64,000 nt of DNA. It comes from Rhodothermales bacterium (GTDB lineage Bacteria > Bacteroidota > Rhodothermia > Rhodothermales > Bin80). Location: contig JAJECE010000050.1 in assembly GCA_022822185.1 (NCBI GenBank), forward strand, positions 85,129 through 149,128, given 5' to 3'. Shown one piece after another: positions 1 to 8,612 of the stretch. Both the position numbers and the translations under genes were made by a program. Below the pieces are notes generated by a model that saw nothing but the letters and a program-made list of their open reading frames with translations, had not been told where the DNA came from and did no database searches. Positions within the stretch are counted from its first letter, which is position 1. Every line of letters starts with the position of its first letter.

Positions 1-390
1 TCATTGAAATGCGACAGGAAGAGTAAATTTCACCTTTACCAGCTCTCCGTTTAGCCGTCCTGGAATAAACTTGGCATGTTCTCGAACAACCCGGATTGCT
101 TCCGCATCACAGGCAGGACCAAGGCCTTCAGGAACAGAGGGGGCAAGCACATTTCCATTTTCGTCCACGGTAAAATACACATCCACACGCCTCCACATCT
201 TCGGGGAGTTCTCACGACACGCACGATGATTGACATGCTCTTGCAATCCGGCAATCCCTCCAATCAGTTGTGGCATTTGGCCACCGGGAGTGGAAACCGT
301 CTCGGAAGGTAAAAACTCTGTTAAGGGTTGAGGTGTGCCGCAGGCGCTCACGCCAACGAGGAGCAGGAGTCGCAGGAGAGTACGGGGCAT
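1..390 (-). CDS. TonB C-terminal-domain lipoprotein, copy 1
   Basis: 129 residues. The N-terminus is a lipoprotein signal ending in a VSAC lipobox (Cys near residue 17), so the mature protein should be anchored in a membrane on the periplasmic side. The rest is a TonB C-terminal fold: the pieces MPQLIGG, VYFTVDENGNV, CDAEAIRVV, FIPGR and VKVKFTLPVAF match, in order, those of the full TonB at 1868-2533. It lacks the transmembrane helix and proline-rich span that let TonB reach ExbBD, so it is unlikely to transduce energy by itself. It is the most diverged of four same-strand paralogues. The ATG at 390 was chosen because it gives a normal signal peptide. Role unknown; an outer-membrane or periplasmic accessory is an inference. 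Confidence 0.8.
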   Translation of the reverse strand: MPRTLLRLLLLVGVSACGTPQPLTEFLPSETVSTPGGQMPQLIGGIAGLQEHVNHRACRENSPKMWRRVDVYFTVDENGNVLAPSVPEGLGPACDAEAIRVVREHAKFIPGRLNGELVKVKFTLPVAFQ

Positions 391-563
391 GATCTACGAT
401 ACATTCTATGGTCACTGTCGCTAAACAAATATAATGCCCGACCTCAAAAAAAAACAACTCCGTGCAAATCTCTCCTGCCCAAGGACACCATGATTTACGA
501 ACGGCCCCATCTGTGCTGACCAGTATTCTTTTGACCGGGATATGCTCCGGTTAAGGATCAAAA

Positions 564-600
564 GATATGCCCTGCACCTCAAACAGGCACAGGGCATATC
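564..600 (-). terminator. Stem-loop terminator after TonB-like copy 2
   Basis: A perfect 11-bp inverted repeat (GATATGCCCTG at 564-574 and its complement at 590-600) lies 19 bp beyond the stop of the gene at 619-999 and is followed on the minus strand by TTTT. The same ATGCCCTG stem is found after the paralogue at 1868-2533, so the terminator was probably copied with the gene. Confidence 0.6.
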
Positions 601-618
601 CATTGGACGGGGGAGGAT

Positions 619-999
619 TCAAGTCAATTTGAACGTGATTGGAAGTGTCATCTTCACATTTACGGCACGGCCATCCTGACGACCGGGTGTGAATTTTGCA
701 TGCTCATTCAGGACTCTGATTGCCTCTTCATCACACCCCCCGCCGAGGCCCTGTACAATGGAAGCATCACGCACATTTCCCTTTACGTCTACAACAAACT
801 CTACAATAACTTTTCCCTCAATGCCCGCCATACGGGCGATCTCAGGGTACGTCGCATTTGTCAGCAGACTATTTATGCCTCCAATGAGTTCAGGCATCTG
901 CTCAACCGTTTCAAAAATTTCAGAGTCATCAACCGATTCAGACGTACTGCAGGCACTGACACTAATGAGAATGAAGAAAAATAACAGGGTACGGATCAT
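619..999 (-). CDS. TonB C-terminal-domain lipoprotein, copy 2
   Basis: 126 residues with a lipoprotein signal (VSAC lipobox, Cys about residue 17), a short acidic linker (SVDDSEIFE) and a TonB C-terminal domain (EQMPELIGG, YPEIAR, GKVIVEFVVD, GGCDEEAIRV, FTPGRQDGR). It is close to the copy at 1246-1626 over its whole length, including the signal peptide, and the DNA upstream of both genes is also similar, which shows a recent tandem duplication. No transmembrane helix or proline-rich region is present. A stem-loop terminator follows the gene. It is probably a monocistronic unit exported to the periplasm; the partner is unknown. Confidence 0.83.
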   Translation of the reverse strand: MIRTLLFFFILISVSACSTSESVDDSEIFETVEQMPELIGGINSLLTNATYPEIARMAGIEGKVIVEFVVDVKGNVRDASIVQGLGGGCDEEAIRVLNEHAKFTPGRQDGRAVNVKMTLPITFKLT

Positions 1000-1717
1000 G
1001 GAAGTAGATTTCTATAGTTGGATTTCAATGACCACCAAAGCGAAGTTCAAGGTCATCATGACTAAATCTCTTGCCTGCCATGACAGATCGCTCAATCCTC
1101 TGGACGAGAGATCTCAACGATACAACCACCGACCTATGCACATCACACAGGGGGCTTTCCGGCAGGAAAGGGCTGCTGAAAGGGGTAAAAAATATTCTCT
1201 GCATCTTCGACAGGAACAGGACAGATCTGTGGCAATGATGGTCACTCAACTCAACTTGAATATGACCGGAAGTGAGAATTTCACTTTTACCGGGTGCCCA
1301 TCTTGTCGACCGGGAACGAATTTTGCGTGTTCCTTCAGGACTCTGATTGCCTCTTCATCACAGCCGGAACCAATGCCGCGCACTACGGAAGGATCGTACA
1401 CAGTGCCATTTTCATCCACAATAAACTGTACAATCACTCGGCCTTCCACCTTCATTCTGCGAGCAATCTCAGGATATCTTACCTTGGCCTGCAGCCCTGC
1501 AAAGCCTCCAATCAATGCAGGCATCTGCTCAACCATTTCAAAGGCTTCAGAATCATCAACCGACTCTGACATACTGCAGGCACTGACACCAATGAAGATG
1601 AAGAAAACTAACAAAATGCGGATCATGGAAATAGATTTCTATAGTCTGGGTTTAAATGACCGTCAAAACGAAGTTCAAGGTCATTACGAATAAATGTCCT
1701 TCCATGACGGGTTGCTC
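998..1717. repeat. Tandemly duplicated gene plus upstream region (unit about 627 bp)
   Basis: The stretch just upstream of copy 2 (about 998-1095) and the one upstream of copy 3 (about 1625-1717) share blocks such as AGATTTCTATAGT, GAAGTTCAAGGTCAT and the run leading to TTGCTCAAT or TCGCTCAAT, at a spacing of about 627 bp. The duplicated unit therefore covered the coding region and its 5' non-coding region, probably with the promoter. Confidence 0.7.
1246..1626 (-). CDS. TonB C-terminal-domain lipoprotein, copy 3
   Basis: 126 residues, the closest relative of the copy at 619-999. It has a signal peptide with a VSAC lipobox, the linker SVDDSEAFE, and the TonB C-terminal block (EQMPALIGG, YPEIARRMKVEG, VIVQFIVDENG, SGCDEEAIRV, FVPGRQDG, VKVKFSLPVIFKL). 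The C-terminal half is nearer to the full-length TonB at 1868-2533 than copy 1 is, which suggests that the array grew outwards from that gene. It has no membrane helix and no proline-rich spacer. The start at 1626 gives a signal peptide identical in layout to copy 2. Function beyond membership of the TonB_C family is not evident. Confidence 0.83.
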   Translation of the reverse strand: MIRILLVFFIFIGVSACSMSESVDDSEAFEMVEQMPALIGGFAGLQAKVRYPEIARRMKVEGRVIVQFIVDENGTVYDPSVVRGIGSGCDEEAIRVLKEHAKFVPGRQDGHPVKVKFSLPVIFKLS

Positions 1718-1812
1718 AATTCCCTGAGCGATATCACAACAGTACCATCACCGAACCTATGCGCACACGAGAACTGTCCTTCTGGCAGAAAAGGATTTCT
1801 GTCATGGGCCAA

Positions 1813-1851
1813 AAAAATGCCCTGAATCTTAGGAAGGTGCAGGGCATTTTT
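1813..1851 (-). terminator. Rho-independent terminator after tonB
   Basis: AAAAATGCCCTG (1813-1824) pairs with its complement at 1840-1851, and the minus-strand transcript continues into a run of U. It lies 17 bp beyond the stop of the tonB-like gene at 1868-2533. This is the best-formed terminator in the window. Confidence 0.8.
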
Positions 1852-1867
1852 CTTGAAAAGTAACGGA

Positions 1868-2533
1868 TTAACGCAACTTGAACTGAATTGGAAGCGAGAA
1901 TTTTACTTTCACCGGGCGACCACGCTGCCGTCCAGGAATGAACTTGGCATGCTCGGTAATGACTCGGATTGCTTCCTGATCGCAACCACCCCCAATACCG
2001 CGCACAACCGTAGGTTCGCTCACATCACCGTTTTCATCAACGATAAACTGCACAATCACGCGACCTTCCACATTCGCCTTACGTGCGATTTCAGGATATC
2101 TTGCTTTAGACTGCAAGCCCGGAATTCCTCCAATCAATTCAGGCATCTGCTCAACAATCTCGAAGATTTCAGGCTCCTCAATCACCTCTTCTTCTTCCGG
2201 TGGAGGTGGCGGTGGCGGAACATTGATCGGCGCATCCAAGTCAAGCGAAGCATCAAGATCCAACTCGTCATCTTCCAGGATCTCGTCATTTGGGACTTCC
2301 ACTGGAACAGGGGGACGCGGAGGTGGCGGCGGCTTTTGAATTTGCTCCGTCTGCAGGATTTCCTCCATTTGGACAACTTCCTGCTGAACTTGCTCAATTT
2401 CCATCGCTTCCCCACGTTCTAGGTTTGCGTTGAACGCAAGAATGAGCAAGAGGAGTGAAGCGATCATTCCAACCTGGACAAAGAAGCCGTAAGTTCGTTT
2501 TAGATCGGCTGCTGGAGCCTTACGTAATGCCAT
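1868..2533 (-). CDS. tonB: Energy transducer TonB
   Basis: 221 residues with full TonB architecture. There is a cytoplasmic start, one transmembrane helix at about residues 20-36 (VGMIASLLLLILAFN), an acidic and Gln-rich stretch, proline-rich segments (KPPPPPRPPVPVEVP and VPPPPPPPEEEEV) and a C-terminal TonB domain from about residue 130 (EQMPELIGGIPGL to LPIQFKLR). TonB couples the ExbB-ExbD proton-driven motor of the inner membrane to outer-membrane receptors; no exbBD or receptor gene is in the window. It heads an array of four same-strand paralogues, of which it alone keeps the helix and spacer. A strong terminator follows. ATG at 2533. Confidence 0.9.
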   Translation of the reverse strand: MALRKAPAADLKRTYGFFVQVGMIASLLLLILAFNANLERGEAMEIEQVQQEVVQMEEILQTEQIQKPPPPPRPPVPVEVPNDEILEDDELDLDASLDLDAPINVPPPPPPPEEEEVIEEPEIFEIVEQMPELIGGIPGLQSKARYPEIARKANVEGRVIVQFIVDENGDVSEPTVVRGIGGGCDQEAIRVITEHAKFIPGRQRGRPVKVKFSLPIQFKLR

Positions 2534-2634
2534 GATTCAGCGGGGTTTGTAACTAATTAAAAACACGTTGATAAATATACACAACGAACATCACATGCTC
2601 CTACATTGATAAAAAGCATCTGGTTCCCCAGAAA

Positions 2635-4233
2635 TTATTTTTTCCTCAACGAGGTCAATGCAGTGACGATACCGTCAATCATATCTCCAGCAATCATCGT
2701 GCCAGAATGATTTTTAAGCGAGTACTGGTCTGCGGCTAGTCCCCCGATATGAGACGCGCAGATGGCCGCCGTTGATCTTGCGCAGCCTTGTGCAAGGAGT
2801 CCACCACACAGGCCCGCCAACACATCCCCTGTCCCTGCAGTGGCAAGAGCAGGATTTCCTGTTCCGCACACGAAGGCCGAATCCTGCGAGCGGCCGATTA
2901 CCGTTGGATGCCCTTTAAGCACAAGTGTGCAGTTCCATTTGGATGACCACTGACACGCTGCGTCAAGAGGATCAAATTTCCCGAACTCCGGGGCCACACG
3001 ATTGAATTCACCCGAGTGAGGAGTAAATATCCAGTTTCTTTTCCGCGCAGAGGTCAACAACAGTACGGCAGCGGGGAGCGCATCCGCATCCACGACAACC
3101 GGCAGCTCCGAAGATCGAAGGATGGATTGCACGAAATCCTGCGTGTTCGGATGTCTGCCTAAACCAGGCCCAATGACCAATGCATCCGCTTTCGCAAGCC
3201 ATGGCTGGAGTACATTCATAGCAGCATCCGCAGCAATGCCCCCCTCCGGGCTTTCGGGCAGGCCGATTGCCGGGACTTCGGTCATAGCCGTTGCCAGAAT
3301 GCTCTGTATACTTTCTGGTACAGCACAGGCAACATAGCCCGCACCGACACGTGCCGCCGCGCGTGCCGTCAGCGTGGGAGCCCCGGAAAACCCCGGGGAT
3401 CCTCCAATCACCAGAACCATCCCTGCAGTATACTTATGTGCCTGTAAATCCCGATCTGGCATACAAGACGAGATGACTGAATCGGTTGTAAGCCAGTGAA
3501 TTGGGAGAGATGGTTCCCGGAGGATTGCAGACAGGGGGATTCCAATATGGACCAGTTCGATACGGCCCGAATACTTCGGCCCTTGCCCGAACAGCAATCC
3601 CGGCTTGTATGCACTGAACGTGACCGTCAGGTCAGCCTGCACGGCGCTTCCAAGCGGGGTCCCCGTATCGGCATGCAGCCCCGAGGGCAGATCCAGCGCA
3701 ACCACAGGTGCATTCATTGTATTCAATGCGTCCGCCAAATTCAGGACATCTCCCTGCAGTGGCCGATTCAGCCCCACGCCAAACAGAGCATCAACGTACA
3801 GGTCCGCCGGTGGAAGTGGTTGCCCCGTATAACCTTCAATCTTCAGTCGGTGTGATTGATCAAGTTCATTCAGCTTTTGGAGGAAATGCCAATTCTGTTT
3901 TGCTTCGGGTGTAGAGGGCGGTTTCAGAACCATCACACAAACCGATGCCCCGCGGTTATAGAGTGTCCGCGCAGCCACATATCCATCCCCACCATTATTC
4001 CCGCTGCCGCAGCAGATGACAACCTTGCGTCCACACATAGCGCCATAGATGTTCTCAATGGCCAATGCCGCGCCTCTCCCCGCATTTTCCATGAGTGTGA
4101 ATGCAGAAAACCCGAAGGACTCAATCGCTAATTGATCAAATTTTTGCTGCACACTGCCACGCAGGAGTGGGAGAAAACCTGTAACAAAAGGATCTGAATC
4201 AAGAGATGGGTTTTTCGTGATCTGGACTTGCAT
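2635..4233 (-). CDS. nnr: Bifunctional NAD(P)H-hydrate epimerase / ADP-dependent dehydratase
   Basis: 532 residues, the normal length for the fused metabolite-repair enzyme. Residues about 25-240 form the YjeF_N epimerase domain, with the GSGNNGGDG motif at 76-84. Residues about 260-525 form the ribokinase-like dehydratase, with VIGGSPGFSGAP, VIGPGLGRHP, FTPHSGEF and GTGDVLAG (467-474). The enzyme converts damaged R and S forms of NADHX and NADPHX back to NAD(P)H. The stop is 6 bp from the next upstream gene on the same strand (4240-5901), so they are probably co-transcribed with the lipoprotein and moaB-yidD genes. ATG at 4233. Confidence 0.95.
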   Translation of the reverse strand: MQVQITKNPSLDSDPFVTGFLPLLRGSVQQKFDQLAIESFGFSAFTLMENAGRGAALAIENIYGAMCGRKVVICCGSGNNGGDGYVAARTLYNRGASVCVMVLKPPSTPEAKQNWHFLQKLNELDQSHRLKIEGYTGQPLPPADLYVDALFGVGLNRPLQGDVLNLADALNTMNAPVVALDLPSGLHADTGTPLGSAVQADLTVTFSAYKPGLLFGQGPKYSGRIELVHIGIPLSAILREPSLPIHWLTTDSVISSCMPDRDLQAHKYTAGMVLVIGGSPGFSGAPTLTARAAARVGAGYVACAVPESIQSILATAMTEVPAIGLPESPEGGIAADAAMNVLQPWLAKADALVIGPGLGRHPNTQDFVQSILRSSELPVVVDADALPAAVLLLTSARKRNWIFTPHSGEFNRVAPEFGKFDPLDAACQWSSKWNCTLVLKGHPTVIGRSQDSAFVCGTGNPALATAGTGDVLAGLCGGLLAQGCARSTAAICASHIGGLAADQYSLKNHSGTMIAGDMIDGIVTALTSLRKK

Positions 4234-4239
4234 AAGAAC

Positions 4240-5901
4240 TTACTGATCAGATGGAACGGGGAATTCTAGGATAGATTGACCGATTTTAAGGGTTTCAGGC
4301 AGGGCAGTATCCCATCGGGGACGAATGGTCAGGGCTTCAGATGACCAGGTAATCGGCTCAACAGCCTGATACGGATCAATCCAACCCCCATCCCAGCGGC
4401 CATTACGGTTTCGGTCAATAAATGCATGTAACTGATAGGTGTTTTCCGGGAGGTTATTGAAAAAGAAGGCACCCTCTGAATCGGGCACATCTACGGCCAG
4501 AACATGGCCGTCCGAGTCCGTGAGTGTCACTAATACACTATCTCCGGCGGGAACCGTTACTCCACTTAAACTCCCTAGTGACCGAGGTCCAAGCCGCTCA
4601 AAAAACCGCACATGCATGCTGTCGGGCTGCTGTACCGCAACCCGGTAAATCTGAGCCGGATCATTCAGGGACATTAAGGAATAACGGATTCCGTTTGAAG
4701 TCTGGAGTTCATGATTTACCATCGTACCGGTGGAGTCCTGAACGCTGACCAAGCTATCCAGGCGATCTTCGTTAACGGGTTGATCAAACACAATTTGAGG
4801 GGTTTCCCAGGGGGGCAGTCTGTATGGATTCTCGTTACCCTCTGGAAAAAATCCTGCGAACGTTGGTTCCTCTGTGCGAATTCTTGCGGATCCCCTAAAA
4901 TAAATCGTATCCAGATGCACCGTATTTCCGCTGGAGTCCTGTATGGCGGGATCAGGAAAGAGTGCATAGGTTTTTTCCTGAATCGGGTCTGTTACCAGAT
5001 AGAGCAGGCGTGCATTTGACTCTGACTGATAACTGGAATGAACCATGATCGGGGCATGAATCACAGAGTCCCGAATGCTCCAGGGCTCGCCTGCCGGACT
5101 TTGCAGGGATACGCTTTCGCTGAAACGAATTTCTATAAGTTGATTGGCCGTTGCACGCACTCGTTCAATAAACGGCCCCAGTGTGTCCACTTTTGTATAC
5201 ACCCAGTCTGCATACCGGCGACTTGTATCCGGCATTGCCCTGATCACTGGAACCGGCGGAACTGCAAACCACTCTCCTGGATCCGGTTTCAGATTCCGGT
5301 TCAGATCCCGCAATCCAAGAACGAAAAAATCGGATTCCCGAACGTAGTCGAATGCAAATCGCCCTTCCGTATCGGTTTGGGTTTGATAGGCCGGGCCTTG
5401 ATCAATGGTCTCCTGTGACGAATAGGCGAGGACCAGCAGGCCGGCAACGGGCATCCCCTGGGCATGATCAACAACGCGTCCACGTAACCGGCCCTGGTCA
5501 ATCACCGGCCCGGTAGCGAATGCGAAGGAGATTGGACGTGTCAGCCGAACCCCGCGCCAGTCCCTGAATTCATCATCAAGCGTAACCACATACGTAGTGG
5601 AGTCTCGCAGCGGCTCGGGCAGTCGCACCGTCACGGACCGTCGCCGCCATCTATACTCCAATCTCCCCTGCGGGGTCGGGACGATAGATAGAGCACTCGC
5701 AAAGGATCCCTCATTCACATATTCCGAAAAAACCAGCTTAAGTTCACTGGGAGAGACCTCTACCGATTCATGGGGAGGTTCGGTCGAGAGCAGGGCGGGT
5801 GGAATTTCGTCACGCGGACCACCGGTTGGGGGCCGGGGATCTGCGCAGCTGCAGACCAGCAGGACACTCAGTATAGCAATCCGATTAGTCAGCACGATCA
5901 T
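4240..5901 (-). CDS. Ig-like domain lipoprotein (Big_5/SbsA type)
   Basis: 553 residues from the ATG at 5901; an upstream in-frame start at 5949 would put 16 residues before an otherwise good lipoprotein signal, so the internal ATG is preferred. The lipobox (VCSC) gives Cys19, followed by the PRPPTGGPRDEIPP stretch typical of this Bacteroidota family. Residues about 30-130 form a bacterial Ig-like domain (LVFSEYV, TTYVVTLDDEFRDWRG). A carboxypeptidase-regulatory-like segment follows (GRVVDHAQGMPVAGLLV), and the C-terminal half has a DRNRNGRWDGG loop that may bind calcium. It is likely a cell-surface lipoprotein. It overlaps the upstream gene by 17 bp, which suggests translational coupling. 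Confidence 0.8.
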   Translation of the reverse strand: MIVLTNRIAILSVLLVCSCADPRPPTGGPRDEIPPALLSTEPPHESVEVSPSELKLVFSEYVNEGSFASALSIVPTPQGRLEYRWRRRSVTVRLPEPLRDSTTYVVTLDDEFRDWRGVRLTRPISFAFATGPVIDQGRLRGRVVDHAQGMPVAGLLVLAYSSQETIDQGPAYQTQTDTEGRFAFDYVRESDFFVLGLRDLNRNLKPDPGEWFAVPPVPVIRAMPDTSRRYADWVYTKVDTLGPFIERVRATANQLIEIRFSESVSLQSPAGEPWSIRDSVIHAPIMVHSSYQSESNARLLYLVTDPIQEKTYALFPDPAIQDSSGNTVHLDTIYFRGSARIRTEEPTFAGFFPEGNENPYRLPPWETPQIVFDQPVNEDRLDSLVSVQDSTGTMVNHELQTSNGIRYSLMSLNDPAQIYRVAVQQPDSMHVRFFERLGPRSLGSLSGVTVPAGDSVLVTLTDSDGHVLAVDVPDSEGAFFFNNLPENTYQLHAFIDRNRNGRWDGGWIDPYQAVEPITWSSEALTIRPRWDTALPETLKIGQSILEFPVPSDQ

Positions 5902-6484
5902 TCCGCAAATTAAAGAAGAGGAATGCAGCGAGCCCCGTCGCAGCCGCAATGATCACCGGCTCAAAATGACGACGAATCCAATGCTGTGGAGGGAGTTCGG
6001 CCTGGGTTTCAGGGTAGGCAGGCGATTCCAGTTCAGGAATCAGACTCTTTCGAATCTGGTCTGAAAACACCTGCTGACAGGTATTCTGAGACAAAATCTC
6101 GCCATTCAGCCCTAAATATGTGTAACGCAAGTTCAGTTCTGCTGAGCGGGATAGCGTTTTGCGCCCGGCACGCATATAGGAGATGGTCGCATTGAACACT
6201 TCCCAGGAAAGTAGAAAAGGCGGATCTTGGGTATTCAGCGAATCGGCAAAGAAGAGGATTTTGTCCTGCTTTTGCCAGCGACGAATCAGTGCACCGGTCA
6301 TATAGGGGAGAGTGGCTGATGGAGACAGAGCCAGAGAATCTGCCTCCGCAGGGACGGATTCCAGGCATGAAATACCAAGGTTTTCGAAGATTTGCATATT
6401 CGTCAGCAGTTCCTGCGCCGAAGAGGATGCGGACAGGCTAAGTCCCCCCCAGCCTGCAAACAAGAGCGCCAGAGTATACTTCAT
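5885..6484 (-). CDS. Exported single-pass membrane protein of unknown function
   Basis: 199 residues. The first 24 residues form a signal peptide ending SSAQ, the middle about 140 residues are a soluble, probably periplasmic region without a motif I recognise, and residues about 176-193 (PVIIAAATGLAAFLFFNL) form a C-terminal transmembrane helix followed by a short charged tail. The middle region (ALIRRWQKQDKILFF, LRYTYLGLNGEIL) has a possible beta-rich core. Its start overlaps the stop of moaB by 4 bp (ATGA) and its end overlaps the lipoprotein gene by 17 bp, so the genes from yidD to nnr look like one operon. Real gene, function unknown. Confidence 0.75.
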   Translation of the reverse strand: MKYTLALLFAGWGGLSLSASSSAQELLTNMQIFENLGISCLESVPAEADSLALSPSATLPYMTGALIRRWQKQDKILFFADSLNTQDPPFLLSWEVFNATISYMRAGRKTLSRSAELNLRYTYLGLNGEILSQNTCQQVFSDQIRKSLIPELESPAYPETQAELPPQHWIRRHFEPVIIAAATGLAAFLFFNLRNDRAD

Positions 6485-6981
6485 GCTACATCCTTGTGTA
6501 ATTCGGCAACTAGATGCCGGGCTTCGGGAAGGATCAGTTTTTCCATGGCCAACTCAACCGCCTTGGGGGATCCGGGGACTGCAAAAACAACCATACCCGC
6601 ACATGTACCCGCAATCGCCCGGGAGAGCATCGCTCGGCTACCGACCTGTTCCCAGGAGAGTAAGCGAAAAAGTTCTCCGAACCCAGGCAATCTCTTGTCC
6701 AAAAGAGGATTGACTGTTTCAAATGTCTGATCTCGATGACTGATCCCGGTTCCTCCGCTCAAACAGATCACATCGGTATATCCAGACTGGGCATGAATGG
6801 TCTCCCGTATGATGTCCGGTTCATCAGGAATAATACACTGCGAGGCAATTATGTGTCCACTTTCCTGAATAAATCCGGCCATACATGCTCCGCTCTTATC
6901 GGTGGCTTTTGTCCGTGTATCACTTACCGTTATGAGTGCAAATCGCAGTTTCGCAGGTGCACCTGATTCATGTATGCTCAT
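6481..6981 (-). CDS. moaB: Molybdenum cofactor biosynthesis protein MoaB/MogA
   Basis: 166 residues covering one MoCF-binding domain. Visible landmarks are ALITVSDTRTK at the N-terminus, ICLSGGTGISHRDQT (the molybdopterin-binding GGTG signature), and VFAVPGSPKAVELAM near the end. Proteins of this family adenylylate molybdopterin before metal insertion, or have a supporting role where MogA is present. No other moa or moe gene is in the window, so the pathway cannot be judged from here. It overlaps yidD by 4 bp (ATGA) and the downstream gene by 4 bp, giving tight coupling. Confidence 0.92.
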   Translation of the reverse strand: MSIHESGAPAKLRFALITVSDTRTKATDKSGACMAGFIQESGHIIASQCIIPDEPDIIRETIHAQSGYTDVICLSGGTGISHRDQTFETVNPLLDKRLPGFGELFRLLSWEQVGSRAMLSRAIAGTCAGMVVFAVPGSPKAVELAMEKLILPEARHLVAELHKDVA

Positions 6982-7220
6982 CTCTGCTCCTCCGGCGACT
7001 CACCAAACCAGCGGGGAGGGTCATATCCATGCTTTGCCCACGGATGACATCGCAGAACGCGCCATATCGCCAGTATAATCCCTTTCGGCACTCCATACTT
7101 GTTTATGGCCTGAATTGCATAATTTGAGCACGAAGGCGTATACCGACATGCATTATGGAGATGCGGTGACAATAGCAGTTGATATGCGCGTATGGGTAAC
7201 GTAAAAAGTCGCCGTACCAT
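6978..7220 (-). CDS. yidD: Membrane protein insertion efficiency factor YidD
   Basis: 80 residues, the usual size. The signature is unmistakable: a short amphipathic N-terminus ([11 protein letters not shown]), then [15 protein letters not shown] with its two cysteines, [15 protein letters not shown], and the ending HGYDPPRW. YidD sits at the cytoplasmic face of the inner membrane and helps the YidC insertase. In many genomes it lies by rnpA and yidC; here it is the first gene of the minus-strand run with moaB. ATG at 7220, divergent from hisI. Confidence 0.95.
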   Translation of the reverse strand: MVRRLFTLPIRAYQLLLSPHLHNACRYTPSCSNYAIQAINKYGVPKGIILAIWRVLRCHPWAKHGYDPPRWFGESPEEQR

Positions 7221-7292
7221 GTTTTGTTCGTACCTTATCCGTCAATCTTACATTTCTATTGTATAAAGGTCCCTCACAACGACAGTATCATC

Positions 7293-7631
7293 ATGAGTGA
7301 ACTTACCATCGCAAAGATAACGGATGTCGCATTCAATCAGGATGGACTTGTGCCTGTAATTGCGCAGGAAGCCACCACATTAGAAGTTCTAATGATGGCG
7401 TACATGAACAAGTCGACTCTGGAGCAGACACTGAGGACGAAAACCATGACCTATTGGAGCCGCTCACGACAGTGTGTATGGGTGAAGGGAGAAACCAGCG
7501 GACACTTCCAAATCGTTCGGTCTGCAAAATTGGATTGTGATGGCGATGCGTTACTCTTTATGGTGGATCAGCAGGGCAGTGGCGCATGCCATACGGGAGC
7601 CCGAACCTGCTTCTATCAAGATTTAACGTGA
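7293..7631 (+). CDS. hisI: Phosphoribosyl-AMP cyclohydrolase
   Basis: 112 residues from the ATG at 7293; an upstream start at 7224 would add 23 residues with no family counterpart. HisI opens the purine ring of phosphoribosyl-AMP in histidine synthesis. Metal ligands are visible: D81-C82-D83 with D85 for Mg, and C82, C99 and C106 for Zn, within [12 protein letters not shown] and [26 protein letters not shown] and YWSRSRQ are conserved substrate-binding parts. There is no HisE domain, so the pyrophosphohydrolase must be elsewhere. No other his gene is near, which is unusual but not rare in this phylum. Confidence 0.95.
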   Translation: MSELTIAKITDVAFNQDGLVPVIAQEATTLEVLMMAYMNKSTLEQTLRTKTMTYWSRSRQCVWVKGETSGHFQIVRSAKLDCDGDALLFMVDQQGSGACHTGARTCFYQDLT

Positions 7632-7733
7632 TGGGGCTTCAGGTGAAGATACAGACCCAAAATTCGAATGCACAGGTACGATCCTACGATGGTTCTGTGC
7701 TGCACAGTTTCGCACCGTCCATCTGATCGTTGA

Positions 7734-8489
7734 ATGGATTCAATGGGTTTCTGGAATCACTCATTTTGGCTTGCATGTGCAATTTTGATGGCAGGATGCC
7801 TGATTAAAAACCAGATGCCCGAACCGGACTGGATGGTGGACCAGGCAGATGTGTTAGATGTCGAAGATGAGCATGCCCTGATGAATCTCCTTTCGGATTT
7901 CTACGACAGTACATCCGTTACACTCGCCGGTCTTACACTGGCATCTCTGCAGGGGAAATCTATAGAATCGTATGCGGCATCGATGTACGCATACTGGGAA
8001 TTAGGTTCCGCCGAAACGCATAATGGAATCCTGGTGACACTTCTGGAATATGAGCGCCTGGTACATATTACAGTGGGCAGTGGCATGTCGCAGCAGTTAC
8101 CCGTTCATGTACGTGATTCAATTCAGGTGGCAATGGCGCAACGGTTCGGTCTGGAAGACTACTATGGTGGCTTTGAACTGGGTTTTGAGCTGCTCATGCG
8201 CCGTGCCAGTGCGGTACCGTGGAGGATCGCATATACAAGCATTTTTGATGCCGAACGTGACTCGCTCCACAATATGGATCAGATTCTTTCCACCGAAGGT
8301 GTCATTACGGGTTTTGAAGAGGATTTGGTTTTGATTACGGACTCCGATGGAAAAGAAATCCAACTGATGATTCCCACAGAAGCCCCCATTCTCTCTATAG
8401 AGGATGTGATCGGATTCACCGGGCGCATTGTGGAAATTCAACCGATGCGGATTCAAGCGCTGAATCTGGATGTTGATTACACCTTCTAG
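7734..8489 (+). CDS. TPM-domain lipoprotein
   Basis: 251 residues. A lipoprotein signal ends at LMAGC (Cys22), so the protein is likely anchored in the cell envelope. Residues about 32-155 form a TPM domain: VDQADVLDVEDEHALMNLL, SIESYAASMYAYWELG, NGILVTLLEYERLVHITVGSG and the acidic helix leading to YYGGFELGFELLM. TPM domains are found in putative phosphatases and in proteins linked to photosystem or envelope repair. The last about 90 residues (ILSTEGVITGFEEDLV, IQLMIPTEAPIL) look like a small beta-barrel add-on that I do not recognise. The first codon could be at 7734 or 7743. Confidence 0.75.
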   Translation: MDSMGFWNHSFWLACAILMAGCLIKNQMPEPDWMVDQADVLDVEDEHALMNLLSDFYDSTSVTLAGLTLASLQGKSIESYAASMYAYWELGSAETHNGILVTLLEYERLVHITVGSGMSQQLPVHVRDSIQVAMAQRFGLEDYYGGFELGFELLMRRASAVPWRIAYTSIFDAERDSLHNMDQILSTEGVITGFEEDLVLITDSDGKEIQLMIPTEAPILSIEDVIGFTGRIVEIQPMRIQALNLDVDYTF

Positions 8490-8612
8490 TCTTGGGACTT
8501 CGCTTCAGATGGATCAATCCTGTGTACGTATCGGGGAATTGGTATGCCGACCCAGCGTGTTACCTCGAATACCTCCAATCAATGAACATAATCTTCAAAC
8601 TTTCCAGCGACG

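Noticed and set aside
689..1693. 334-codon plus-strand ORF across the TonB-like copies
   Set aside because: It is antisense to two clearly coding paralogues and its apparent internal repeat mirrors their duplication.
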